Shown here one piece after another: positions 45,122-54,122 of a DNA stretch of 64,000 nucleotides. Source of the DNA: Polaribacter sp. BAL334 (GTDB lineage: Bacteria > Bacteroidota > Bacteroidia > Flavobacteriales > Flavobacteriaceae); NCBI RefSeq assembly GCF_015767435.1, contig NZ_JADWOV010000323.1, positions 1 to 64,000 of the forward strand, read 5' to 3'. The position numbers and the translations under genes were made by a program. A model generated the notes under the pieces. That model ran no database searches and was not told the DNA's origin. It was given only the letters and a program-made list of their open reading frames with translations. Position 1 is the stretch's first letter, and the number at the start of each line of letters is the position of its first letter.

Positions 45122-47026
45122 TTGAAAAAATTATCCCTCTTATTTTATTTTGCATTTTTTTCCATTGTTTGTAACGCTCAAGATATCTCACTATCAGCAC
45201 TTTTAATTCCAAAAGAATTAAAAGAAAACGCAAATGCAGTCATCAGAAATGAACAAATTGTCATTAACATTTTGGCAGTTGATGAGATGGTTGTCTCAGA
45301 AAAAAGAACCATTACTATTTTAAACAAACTGGGAAATTCGAGTGCAGCTATGTATCAACATTATGATAATGATACAAAAATCACCAAACTTTCTGCTATA
45401 ATTTATGATGCTTTTGGAAAGGAAATTCAGAAATACCCAAAAGGAAAATTTTCTGATGCAAGTGCAGTTGATGGTGGAACTTTATATTCGGATTCTAGAG
45501 TAAAATACTTAGAATATACACCAACTACATATCCATACACATTGGTTTTTGAGTCGGAATATAAAACTTCATCAACTGGTTTTATTCCAGGTTGGGTTCC
45601 TATAAACCGTTATTTTGTTGCCGTTGAAAATAGTGAATATAAAATACTAAATACTCCTAAAATACCATGGAGAAAAAAGAATATTAATTTTTCAAATTTC
45701 AATATTAAAATAGAAGAGTTAGAGAATAACATTACATATTCAATAAAAAATCAACCTGCATTTGAACCAGAAAATGTATCAATTAATTTTCGAGATATTG
45801 CTCCAAAAACAATTTTTGCTTTAGAGTCCTTTTCACTAAAAGGTACTTTAGGAAACAATCCTAATTGGAAAGACTTTGGATTATGGATGCACGAAAAGTT
45901 ACTGAAAGGAAGAGATGTATTGAGTCCCGAAACTATTGCAATCGTAAAAAATATGATTGATGGTGTTACTGACCCAATTGAAAGAGCAAAATTGGTGTAT
46001 CAATATATGCAACAGAAAACTAGGTATATCAGTGTTCAAGTAGGAATTGGAGGTTGGGAACCAATTGCAGCAAATTTGGTAGATGATGTTGGTTATGGAG
46101 ATTGTAAAGGCTTGACGAATTATACGAAAGCTTTATTAGACGCTGCTGATGTAACGTCTTATTATACAGTAGTTTATGCTGATGATAAAATAAATATTGA
46201 TAAAGATTTTTCTTCGTTACAAGGAAACCATGTCATTTTAAATATTCCTAATAATGGCAATGATATTTGGTTAGAATGTACCAGTCAAACCATGCCTTTT
46301 GGATTTTTAGGAGATTTTACTGATGACAGAGATGTTTTGGTGGTAACTCCTGAAGGTGGAATTATTAAACACACAGCTTCATACAAAAACGAACAAAATT
46401 TACAAGCCTCCAAAGCCACAATCCAATTATCAGAAAATGGAAGTTTAACGGCAACTATCCAAAAAGTATCTACAGGAATTCAGTATGATAGTAGTGTTGG
46501 TTTAGAAAGATATTCGCAAGAAGAACTTATAAAAAGCTATAAAACAGACGTTTGGGACTATATCAATAATCTTGAAATTAACAAAGCTGGTCTTGAAAAC
46601 AACAAAAAGACGGTTCAATTTACTGAAAATTTAGAAGTATCTGTTGAAAATTTTGCCACAGTAAATGAAACAGAGTTTCTTTTTAGAGTGAACGTTTTTA
46701 ATAGAAACAGTTTTGTGCCAAATAAATATAAAGACAGAAAATTACCTTTAAAAATTGAAAGAGGATATAAAGACACTGACGATTATATTTTTAAAATTCC
46801 TGAAAACTATAAAATAGAAAGTCTTCCTGCAGAAACTGCTTTAGTTACAAAATTTGGGGAATACAAATTGAAATTTAACAAAATAGATGAAACATCATTT
46901 TCGTATTCAAGAGAACTTTTTATCAAAGAAGGATTGTATCCAAAGGAAGATTATGAAGAATATCGGAATTTTAGAAGAACAATAGCCAAATTAGAAAACC
47001 TACGAATCGCCATTATAAAACAATAA
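45122..47026 (+). CDS. DUF3857 and transglutaminase-like domain protein
   Basis: 634 aa from a TTG start at 45122, which begins a signal peptide (about 1-19, ending CNAQ). A DUF3857 domain (about 40-220) is followed by a transglutaminase-like fold (about 260-420). Candidate catalytic residues: C328 in GYGDCKGLTNY, H370 in QGNHVILNI and E385 in WLECTSQ, where classic enzymes have Asp. A beta-rich C-terminal region follows. It is periplasmic or cell-surface. A paralogue begins 2 nt downstream. Substrate unknown. Confidence 0.85.
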   Translation: MKKLSLLFYFAFFSIVCNAQDISLSALLIPKELKENANAVIRNEQIVINILAVDEMVVSEKRTITILNKLGNSSAAMYQHYDNDTKITKLSAIIYDAFGKEIQKYPKGKFSDASAVDGGTLYSDSRVKYLEYTPTTYPYTLVFESEYKTSSTGFIPGWVPINRYFVAVENSEYKILNTPKIPWRKKNINFSNFNIKIEELENNITYSIKNQPAFEPENVSINFRDIAPKTIFALESFSLKGTLGNNPNWKDFGLWMHEKLLKGRDVLSPETIAIVKNMIDGVTDPIERAKLVYQYMQQKTRYISVQVGIGGWEPIAANLVDDVGYGDCKGLTNYTKALLDAADVTSYYTVVYADDKINIDKDFSSLQGNHVILNIPNNGNDIWLECTSQTMPFGFLGDFTDDRDVLVVTPEGGIIKHTASYKNEQNLQASKATIQLSENGSLTATIQKVSTGIQYDSSVGLERYSQEELIKSYKTDVWDYINNLEINKAGLENNKKTVQFTENLEVSVENFATVNETEFLFRVNVFNRNSFVPNKYKDRKLPLKIERGYKDTDDYIFKIPENYKIESLPAETALVTKFGEYKLKFNKIDETSFSYSRELFIKEGLYPKEDYEEYRNFRRTIAKLENLRIAIIKQ

Positions 47027-47028
47027 AA

Positions 47029-48993
47029 ATGATTAAAAAAACCGCACTTATTCTGTTTGTATTATTTCAAACAATTACTTTTTCCCAAGATTATAAATTC
47101 GGAAAAATTTCACAAGAAGAATTGGAAGAAAAATTTCACCCAATTGATTCTACTGCAGAAGCAGCTTATTTATTCAATTACAGACGTTCCTATTTTGATT
47201 TTAATCAAACAAAAGGAGGTTTTGATTTGATAACCGAAGTTCATCAACGAATCAAAATTTATAACAAAGAAGGGTTTGATTATGCTAACAAAAGTGTTTA
47301 TTATTATAATCCGGATTCAGGTGATTCTGAATCAGTTTATGATATAAGTGGTTATACATATTACTTGGAAAATGGCAAAATTGAAAAAGAAAAATTATCA
47401 AAAGATGGAATTTTTAGAGAGAAAAAAGACAAATTTAATACGGTTGTAAAGCTCACTTTACCTAAAATAAGTGAAGGATGTATTATTGAATTTAAGTACA
47501 CGGTTTCCTCTCCTTATGCGACTTCTATTGATGATGTTCGTTTTCAGATGTCAATTCCTGTAAAGAAAATGGAAACAAAATTAGAAATTCCAGAGTTTTA
47601 TGCGTTTAACATTATCAATAAAGGATATTATTCTGTACCATTCAAAAAAGCTTCAAAAACATTTTTAGTAGGCAGCACCACATATATCAGTAATACGTAC
47701 AGCTATGATGCTGAAAATATTCCACCATTGAAAAATAATGAATCGTATGTTGCAAACATTGATAATTATAGAGGAGGAGCTAAATTTGAACTTGCACAAA
47801 CCAACTTTATGAGTGTTGGAGGACAATTCAAATCATACACAAGAACTTGGGAAGAAGTTAGTAAACAGATTTTTGAGTATGAATCTTTTGGATCTGAATT
47901 GAATAAATCAGGATATTTTTCAGATGATTTGAATAAAATTTTAGAAACTGCGAAATCAGATTCTGAAAAAATTGGTTCCATTTTTAATTTTCTAAAAAAT
48001 AAAATGAAATGGAATGGATTCTATAGTAAATATACTGATAATGGTGTCCGAAAAGCATACAAAGAAAATGTTGGAAATGTGGCAGACATCAATCTAATTT
48101 TGATAGCAATGTTGCGTGAAGCTGGGTTGAATGCAGATCCAGTTTTAGTTAGTTCAAGAGGTAATGGAATTCCTCTTTTTCCAACCTTAAATGGATTTGA
48201 TTATGTAATTGGAATTGTTCAATTTTCAGATAATTCTTATGTATTATTAGATGCTACTGAGCCATTCAGTTCTCCAAATCTTTTACCTGTAAGAGCTTTA
48301 AATTGGCAAGGGAGAATTGTGCAAAAAGATGGAACATCAGATTGGGTTACTTTAACAGCCTCAAAACACGCTTTGGAAGAAAATTTTATGATGGTAAAAT
48401 TGACTGACGATTTATCAATTGAGGGATTGTTAAGAACTAAAAACGAAAACTTAAATGCCCTAACCATAAGGAGAAACGAGAATCATTTGAAAGAAGAAGA
48501 TTTAAAAGCAAAGTTAGAAGAAGCGTATAAAATAGAAATTGAAGAGTATAAAATTGGGAATAAAGAGGATGTAAATTTGGCATTGACAAGAACTATAAAG
48601 TTTTCAAGTGAAGATTTAGTGGAGCAAATCAATGACAAAATTTATCTTGAACCATTGTTGTTTTTAACCGTCAGAAATAACCCATTCAAATTGGAAGAGC
48701 GAAAATATCCTGTAGATTTTGCTACTGCTTGGAAAGATGTTCACAGAGTTACAATTGAAATTCCTGCAGGTTATTCAGTAGAAAAATTGCCTGAACCTTT
48801 GGCAATTGCACTCCCAGAAAACATTGGGGTTTTCAAATATCAAGTTACCCAAAACGCCAACAAAATAAGTACAGTTGCTGTTTTAGAGTTCAACGCTCCA
48901 ATGATTTTGCCAGAAAATTATCAATTTTTGAAAGATTTTTACAGCAAGTTAGTGCTTAAAGAAACTGAGAAAGTTGTGTTAGTGAAACAATAA
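47029..48993 (+). CDS. DUF3857 protein with a transglutaminase-like fold lacking the active-site Cys and His
   Basis: 654 aa, signal peptide about 1-19 (ending TFSQ). It aligns in layout with the preceding gene: DUF3857 domain, transglutaminase-like region, beta-rich tail. Where the neighbour has GDCKGLTNY, this protein reads GNVADINLI, so the catalytic Cys becomes V351; the His position reads FDYVIGI; the Asp region LLDATEP is kept. It is therefore probably not a cysteine transglutaminase or protease. The 2-nt gap to its active-looking paralogue suggests the two work as a pair. Confidence 0.83.
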   Translation: MIKKTALILFVLFQTITFSQDYKFGKISQEELEEKFHPIDSTAEAAYLFNYRRSYFDFNQTKGGFDLITEVHQRIKIYNKEGFDYANKSVYYYNPDSGDSESVYDISGYTYYLENGKIEKEKLSKDGIFREKKDKFNTVVKLTLPKISEGCIIEFKYTVSSPYATSIDDVRFQMSIPVKKMETKLEIPEFYAFNIINKGYYSVPFKKASKTFLVGSTTYISNTYSYDAENIPPLKNNESYVANIDNYRGGAKFELAQTNFMSVGGQFKSYTRTWEEVSKQIFEYESFGSELNKSGYFSDDLNKILETAKSDSEKIGSIFNFLKNKMKWNGFYSKYTDNGVRKAYKENVGNVADINLILIAMLREAGLNADPVLVSSRGNGIPLFPTLNGFDYVIGIVQFSDNSYVLLDATEPFSSPNLLPVRALNWQGRIVQKDGTSDWVTLTASKHALEENFMMVKLTDDLSIEGLLRTKNENLNALTIRRNENHLKEEDLKAKLEEAYKIEIEEYKIGNKEDVNLALTRTIKFSSEDLVEQINDKIYLEPLLFLTVRNNPFKLEERKYPVDFATAWKDVHRVTIEIPAGYSVEKLPEPLAIALPENIGVFKYQVTQNANKISTVAVLEFNAPMILPENYQFLKDFYSKLVLKETEKVVLVKQ

Positions 48994-48997
48994 ATTT

Positions 48998-49026
48998 AAA
49001 ACCCTAAACTATTAGTTTTGGGTTTT
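48998..49026. terminator. Bidirectional terminator
   Basis: AAAACCCTAAAC (48998-49009) pairs with GTTTTGGGTTTT (49015-49026), one T-T mismatch. It serves both the DUF3857 pair and the convergent lrp gene. Confidence 0.75.
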
Positions 49027-49029
49027 ATT

Positions 49030-49488
49030 TTACAAATGAATAGCTGTCGTATTTTTTAATTCTTCAATCGCAAAACTGCTATGTGTACTGCCAATATATT
49101 TGATGGCAGTGAGTTTTGTAATCATAAAATCACGAAACGATTCCATGTCTTTTACATAAATTTTCAAGATATAATCATAATCACCACTCACATGAAAACA
49201 TTCTGAAACTTCTTCTAATTTTAGAATTTCTTTTTCAAAAGTAGTCACATATTCTTTGGTGTGTTGCATCAATTTGATATGACAAAAAACCAAAAAGTTT
49301 TTTTCAATTTTATTTTTATTGATGATGGCAACATATTTTTCTAGAATTTGTTCTTTCTCTAATTTTTTAATGCGTTCATAAACTGCAGTTACTGACAAAT
49401 GCAGTTGCAAAGACAATTGTTTGGTAGTTTGTTTGGCATTTTGTTGTAATAAATTCAGTAGTTTTTTATCTATTTCGTCTAAAATCAT
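49030..49488 (-). CDS. Lrp/AsnC-family transcriptional regulator
   Basis: 152 aa. The N-terminal helix-turn-helix is LDEIDKKLLNLLQQNAKQTTKQLSLQLHLSVTAVYERIKKLEKE (read in parts, about 3-46), and the C-terminal alpha-beta RAM/ACT-like sensor domain (about 60-145) has VSGDYDYILKIYVKDM. It is transcribed divergently from a methionine gamma-lyase-like gene, with AT-rich palindromes in the gap, so control of that enzyme and of itself in response to an amino acid is likely. Confidence 0.92.
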   Translation of the reverse strand: MILDEIDKKLLNLLQQNAKQTTKQLSLQLHLSVTAVYERIKKLEKEQILEKYVAIINKNKIEKNFLVFCHIKLMQHTKEYVTTFEKEILKLEEVSECFHVSGDYDYILKIYVKDMESFRDFMITKLTAIKYIGSTHSSFAIEELKNTTAIHL

Positions 49489-49530
49489 GATGTTTAATTT
49501 TCTAAAAATGACTATTTTTTGTTTTTAGAT

Positions 49531-49578
49531 TAGATTATAAATCTATATAATGAAATAAAAATAGACAAATAATCTATA
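49531..49578. promoter_or_regulatory. Candidate Lrp-type operator pair
   Basis: A perfect 15-nt palindrome TAGATTATAAATCTA lies at 49531-49545. Its half-site AATCTATA (49540-49547) recurs at 49571-49578, 31 bp or three helical turns away. Both are in the gap between the divergent lrp-type and lyase genes. Confidence 0.6.
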
Positions 49579-49643
49579 ATAATTAGTTTCAATTGATAAT
49601 ATTTCTTAAATAGTCTTTATTTGTGTAAAATAAATCATCAATT

Positions 49644-50849
49644 ATGAAATTCAATCCAGCAGAAAACATTCAAGATTTACAATATTTTGGTGAATTTGGA
49701 GGCGTAAATCCTTCCATTTCAGATTCTTCAACCTACACTTTTTTGTCCGCAAAAACCATGTTTGACACTTTTGAAGGCAATGCAGATGGTTGTTATTTAT
49801 ATTCGCGTCATTCATCGCCATCCAATTTATATTTGGGTGAGGCTTTGGCTGCATTAGAAGGAACAGAAACTGCCAATGTTGCAGCTTCAGGAATGGGCGC
49901 AATCACACAAGTTTTGTTGCAATTGTGCAAAGGTGGTGACCACATAGTTTCAAGTAGAACTATTTATGGAGGAACCTATGCTTTTTTGAAAAATTTCACA
50001 CCAAAACTCAATATTGAAACTACTTTCGTTGACATCACAAAATTGGATATTGTAGAAGCTGCAATCACTAAAAATACCAAAGTTTTATATTGTGAATCTG
50101 TGAGCAATCCTTTGTTGGAAGTGGCTGATTTACCTGCTTTGACTGAATTGGCAAAAAAATACAACTTGCAATTAGTGGTTGACAATACCTTTTCTCCTTT
50201 GTCAATTTCTCCAGCAAAATTAGGTGCTCATGTGGTGATTCACAGTTTAACGAAATTCATCAATGGTTCTTCTGATACATTGGGTGGAGTGGTTTGTGGT
50301 ACTCAAGAATTCATCAATAATTTACGAAATGTGAATGATGGGGCAAGCATGTTATTGGGCTCCACTATGGATAGTTTGCGAGCAGCATCCATCCTTAAAA
50401 ATCTGAGAACGTTGCATATCAGAATGACACAACATAGCAAGAATGCTCAATTTTTAGCAGAAAAATTCGAAGCTGATGGATTGAAAACGGTTTATCCAGG
50501 ATTGGTTTCTCATCCTTCACACGAAATTTTTAAATCGATGATGAATGCTGATTATGGTTTTGGGGGATTGTTAACTATTGATGTTGGTTCATTAGAAAAA
50601 GCCAATGAATTGATGGAATTAATGCAACTTAAAAAAATAGGGTATTTGGCAGTAAGTTTAGGATTTTACAAAACCTTATTTTCCGCACCTGGAAGTTCCA
50701 CTTCATCAGAAATTCCGAAAGAAGAACAAATAGCCATGGGACTTTCTGAAGGGTTGATTCGTTTTTCAATTGGATTGGACAATGACATTGAACGCACATA
50801 CCACATGATGAAAAATTGCATGATTGAAATTGGTGTTTTGAAGCAATAG
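49644..50849 (+). CDS. Cys/Met metabolism PLP enzyme, probable methionine gamma-lyase
   Basis: 401 aa. Family members include methionine gamma-lyase and cystathionine lyases and synthases. The PLP lysine is in VIHSLTKFINGSSDTLGG near 193-210; YSRHSSPSNLYLGEALAALEG near 53-73 and the ASGMGAITQVLLQL segment near 80-93 carry cofactor-binding residues. It is cytosolic. The divergent Lrp-type regulator fits amino-acid catabolism, favouring a lyase over a biosynthetic synthase, but the reaction cannot be fixed from sequence. Confidence 0.85.
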   Translation: MKFNPAENIQDLQYFGEFGGVNPSISDSSTYTFLSAKTMFDTFEGNADGCYLYSRHSSPSNLYLGEALAALEGTETANVAASGMGAITQVLLQLCKGGDHIVSSRTIYGGTYAFLKNFTPKLNIETTFVDITKLDIVEAAITKNTKVLYCESVSNPLLEVADLPALTELAKKYNLQLVVDNTFSPLSISPAKLGAHVVIHSLTKFINGSSDTLGGVVCGTQEFINNLRNVNDGASMLLGSTMDSLRAASILKNLRTLHIRMTQHSKNAQFLAEKFEADGLKTVYPGLVSHPSHEIFKSMMNADYGFGGLLTIDVGSLEKANELMELMQLKKIGYLAVSLGFYKTLFSAPGSSTSSEIPKEEQIAMGLSEGLIRFSIGLDNDIERTYHMMKNCMIEIGVLKQ

Positions 50850-50904
50850 CCTTGCAAGGTTTTCAACCCTTGTAAATAAAAATAAAAAACGTAATATCTT
50901 TAGT

Positions 50905-50945
50905 ACCTCACAGTCACGAAATTTCGTGACTATGAGGTCTTTTTT
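50905..50945 (+). terminator. Intrinsic terminator after the lyase gene
   Basis: A 17-nt arm at 50905-50921 pairs with 50922-50938 (one C-A mismatch at 50911/50932), a long near-perfect hairpin, followed by a T run. A smaller imperfect inverted repeat, CAAGG...CCTTG, lies before it at about 50857-50874. Confidence 0.88.
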
Positions 50946-51056
50946 GTGTTATAAAAAAGTTGTTTTTTAGAAAAGATTCTTTTTTCATATGTGCCTAAAT
51001 TTTGATTTGCATAACTTTCTGTAAAATCGTAACATTACAAATCTAAATTTCAAACG

Positions 51057-52541
51057 ATGCAGCAAGAAAAAAACACTTCAGAAATTCATATACAAGATCA
51101 AAAAATCATAGAGAATAAGGAATTATCCATTTGGGAAGCACTGCTGCCTGTGATTGCTTTGGTTGGAATGTTGGCTTATAATGTATTTGTTTTTGGAGAT
51201 GATGCATTGAGTGGAAGCAATCAATTTATCCTTTTGTTGGGTGGAGCAGTTGCTGCTTTTGTAGGTTTTAGAAATAAAGTTTCTTTCGATTCCATGATGG
51301 AAGAAGTTGCTGAAAATATCAAATCAACTTCGGGTGCCATTTTAATTTTATTGATGGTTGGCGCTTTGGCAGGTACTTGGTTGATTAGTGGAGTGATTCC
51401 TGCCATGATTTATTATGGATTGCAAGTGTTGAATCCCACCATTTTTTTAGCAGCTTGTTTGATCATTTGTGCTGTCATTTCCATTGCAACAGGAAGTTCT
51501 TGGACCACTTCAGCCACTGTAGGAATTGCATTAATCGGTATTGGAGATGCTCTTGGAATTTCAATGGGAATGACTGCAGGAGCAGTATTATCTGGAGCTT
51601 ATTTTGGAGATAAAATGTCACCAATGTCCGATACCACAAATTTAGCTCCTGCAATGGCTGGTACAGATTTGTTTACGCATATCAAATATATGACCTACAC
51701 AACAGTGCCTACTTTTGCTATTTCTTTGCTCTTTTTTATCGTATTAGGTTTTACGCAAGATATTTCTGGAGAAGTTGATTCGAAAGCATTATTGATTGAT
51801 ATTGAAAAAGCCTTTCACATTTCACCTTGGTTATTTTTAGTTCCAATTATTGTAATTACGTTGATCGTTAAAAAAACATCTCCATTGATTGCATTATTAG
51901 CAGGAACTCTTTTAGCAGCTGTTTTTGCGTTGATTTTTCAACCTGAAGTTGTTGCTCAAATTGCTGAGGTTAAAGAATTGAATTTTAGTTCAGCATACAA
52001 AGGAGTAATGAAAGCCATCACAGTTGAAACTTCTGTAGCTACTGAAAATAAAGCCTTGGCTGATTTATTCACTGCAGGAGGAATGTCAAAAATGATGGGA
52101 ACAATTTGGTTGATTTTATGTGCGATGGTTTTTGGTGGAATTATGGATGCTATTGGAGCTTTGGCCAGAATTAGTAGTTTTATGTTGAGTTTGTTTGATT
52201 CTGTTTTTGGTTTATTTGCAAGTACAGTTTTTACATGTATTGGATTGAATTTCACGGCATCTGATCAATATTTAGCCATTGTTGTACCAGGAAAAATGTA
52301 TGCAAAAGCTTATAAAGACAAAGGATTAGCGCCAGAAAACTTGAGTAGAACATTGGAAGATTCAGGAACAGTAACTTCTGTTTTAATTCCTTGGAATACC
52401 TGTGGTGCCTATCATTCAGGAGTTTTAGGCGTTTCCGTTTTTGATTTTGGGTTGTATGCCATTTTCAATTGGTTAAGCCCATTTATGACATTGATATTTG
52501 CGGCATTTAAGATAAAAATTAAGCTATTAGTTGAAAAATAA
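51057..52541 (+). CDS. nhaC: Na+/H+ antiporter, NhaC family
   Basis: 494 aa with about 11-12 helices. NhaC antiporters exchange internal Na+ for external H+. Family-like segments: GSSWTTSATVGIALIGIGDALGISMGMTAGAVLSGAYFGDKMSPMSDTTNLAP (read in parts, about 147-200), and TCIGLNFTASDQYLAIVVPGKMY near 396-418 plus VLIPWNTCGAYHSGVLGV near 443-460. Na+ handling fits a marine habitat. It lies in the same direction as the lyase but behind a strong terminator, so it is a separate unit. Confidence 0.92.
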   Translation: MQQEKNTSEIHIQDQKIIENKELSIWEALLPVIALVGMLAYNVFVFGDDALSGSNQFILLLGGAVAAFVGFRNKVSFDSMMEEVAENIKSTSGAILILLMVGALAGTWLISGVIPAMIYYGLQVLNPTIFLAACLIICAVISIATGSSWTTSATVGIALIGIGDALGISMGMTAGAVLSGAYFGDKMSPMSDTTNLAPAMAGTDLFTHIKYMTYTTVPTFAISLLFFIVLGFTQDISGEVDSKALLIDIEKAFHISPWLFLVPIIVITLIVKKTSPLIALLAGTLLAAVFALIFQPEVVAQIAEVKELNFSSAYKGVMKAITVETSVATENKALADLFTAGGMSKMMGTIWLILCAMVFGGIMDAIGALARISSFMLSLFDSVFGLFASTVFTCIGLNFTASDQYLAIVVPGKMYAKAYKDKGLAPENLSRTLEDSGTVTSVLIPWNTCGAYHSGVLGVSVFDFGLYAIFNWLSPFMTLIFAAFKIKIKLLVEK

Positions 52542-52622
52542 ACTCATTTTTCACTATTTCTTTTGCCCTAAAAATTCGTTGTTAAATTGATGTAATTTTC
52601 TCAAATGTATTTGATTTATAAT

Positions 52623-52630
52623 TACTTTTG
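52623..52630 (+). promoter_or_regulatory. -7 element of the O-acetylation module
   Basis: TACTTTTG matches TAnnTTTG exactly, 31 nt before the first SGNH gene. Confidence 0.5.
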
Positions 52631-52661
52631 CGGGTTAAAAAAAATCACATTTTAATTTTTT

Positions 52662-54122
52662 ATGAAATACTCTCCAATAAAAATATGCCTTTATATCTGC
52701 GCAACTTTATTGGTGATGTATGTTATGACTTTTCGAAGCAAATACCGTTATTTAGAAAATGGGAAAGTAGAAGAAGGCATATACATAAAGAAATGGTTTT
52801 TCAAATATCCAAAAACAGTTACTTTCTTTTTAGAAAAAAAACAAGATTTTAATAAAATCAAAGCCCTAGACAGTATTGTTGAGAATGTTGGGACTCCTGT
52901 TGGTGAAGATGAATTTCAGGCTCAAATAAAACCTGATTTTTCACATATTGATACTTCTAAAATACAGCGTTTATATTATCCAAAAGATGGCAAAGATTTT
53001 TTAAATCAATTGAAAGCCAATTTGCAAAGCCCCAAATGTCGCATTATACATTATGGCGATTCACAAATTGAAGGCGATAGAATGTCTGCGTATATCAGAA
53101 ATAGATTGCAAGGATATTATGGAGGAAGTGGGCCTGGATTTATTCCAATTGTGCAAGCCTATCAGCAAATTAGTGCCAATGTTACCCCATCAAACAATTG
53201 GAGACGTTATGCTGCTTTTGATCCCACTCACAAACGATTCTCTCATAAAAAATATGGCGCTTTTACGTCTATTTCTAGGTTTACAAAAGTGTATGATTTT
53301 GAAAATGATAGCATCAATTTAGAAAATATTGAAACGACAAAAGCAACTATTGATATTGGCGTTTCTCAACGTTCGTATGCGCTTTTAAGAAATGTGACTT
53401 CTATTGGGTTGCATTATGGAAATGCCCTATCACCCACAAGTATTCAGGTGTATAATGATGGAGAATTGATAAAAACAGATTCTTTAATTGCTGACGGAAA
53501 TTATCATAAATTTACAATCAATCTTTCAGTAGCACCTACCAATTTGAAAATTGAAATGGAGTCTAAAATTAGTCCAGATTTTTATGGTTTGACTTTAGAT
53601 GGTGCTAAAGGAATTTCCATGGATAACGTCGCAATGCGTGGTGCATCAGGAACTGTTTTTGCAGCTATGAATAGTGAAAACTTTGCACAAATGTATCAAC
53701 AATTGCAACCAAAAGTGCTTATTTTTCAGTTTGGCGGAAATACAGTTCCTTATTTAAAAGATTCCTCCTCAGTAAGAAATTACGCATCGAATTTGCAAAA
53801 TCATTTGAATTGGACTCGAAGCAAAACAAACAATGCAAGCGTTATTTTTATTGGGCCTTCTGATATGACAACTACAGATAATGGTGAGCTAGTAACGTAT
53901 AAAATATTACCTTACCTGAATCAAGTTTTAAAAGAAACTTGCCTTGAAAACGGGATTGCTTATTGGAGTATGTTTGAAGCAATGGGAGGAATAAATTCCA
54001 TGAAACATTGGGTTGACCAAAAATTGGCTGCAAGTGATTATACACACTTTTCACCTAGTGGAACAAAAGTAGCTTCAGAGCTCTTTTTTGTGGCTTTATA
54101 CATGGATTTGATACGAAAATGA
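52662..54122 (+). CDS. Membrane-anchored SGNH/GDSL-type hydrolase, probable O-acetyl handling protein
   Basis: 486 aa. One N-terminal membrane anchor (about 7-24) precedes an extracytoplasmic domain. SGNH blocks are visible: block I serine in HYGDSQIEGDR near 129-139, a Gly/Asn block QFGGNTV near 361, and the catalytic Asp-His pair in SDYTHFSPSG near 465-474. Such proteins next to an MBOAT acyltransferase act as acetyl acceptors or transferases on polysaccharides (AlgJ/AlgX, PatB type). It overlaps the next SGNH gene by 4 nt. The polymer is unknown. Confidence 0.82.
   Translation: MKYSPIKICLYICATLLVMYVMTFRSKYRYLENGKVEEGIYIKKWFFKYPKTVTFFLEKKQDFNKIKALDSIVENVGTPVGEDEFQAQIKPDFSHIDTSKIQRLYYPKDGKDFLNQLKANLQSPKCRIIHYGDSQIEGDRMSAYIRNRLQGYYGGSGPGFIPIVQAYQQISANVTPSNNWRRYAAFDPTHKRFSHKKYGAFTSISRFTKVYDFENDSINLENIETTKATIDIGVSQRSYALLRNVTSIGLHYGNALSPTSIQVYNDGELIKTDSLIADGNYHKFTINLSVAPTNLKIEMESKISPDFYGLTLDGAKGISMDNVAMRGASGTVFAAMNSENFAQMYQQLQPKVLIFQFGGNTVPYLKDSSSVRNYASNLQNHLNWTRSKTNNASVIFIGPSDMTTTDNGELVTYKILPYLNQVLKETCLENGIAYWSMFEAMGGINSMKHWVDQKLAASDYTHFSPSGTKVASELFFVALYMDLIRK

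Noticed and set aside
49489-49643. Possible SAM riboswitch before the methionine lyase gene
   Set aside because: The gap is too AT-rich and short to hold the conserved SAM aptamer helices; only operator-like palindromes are seen.
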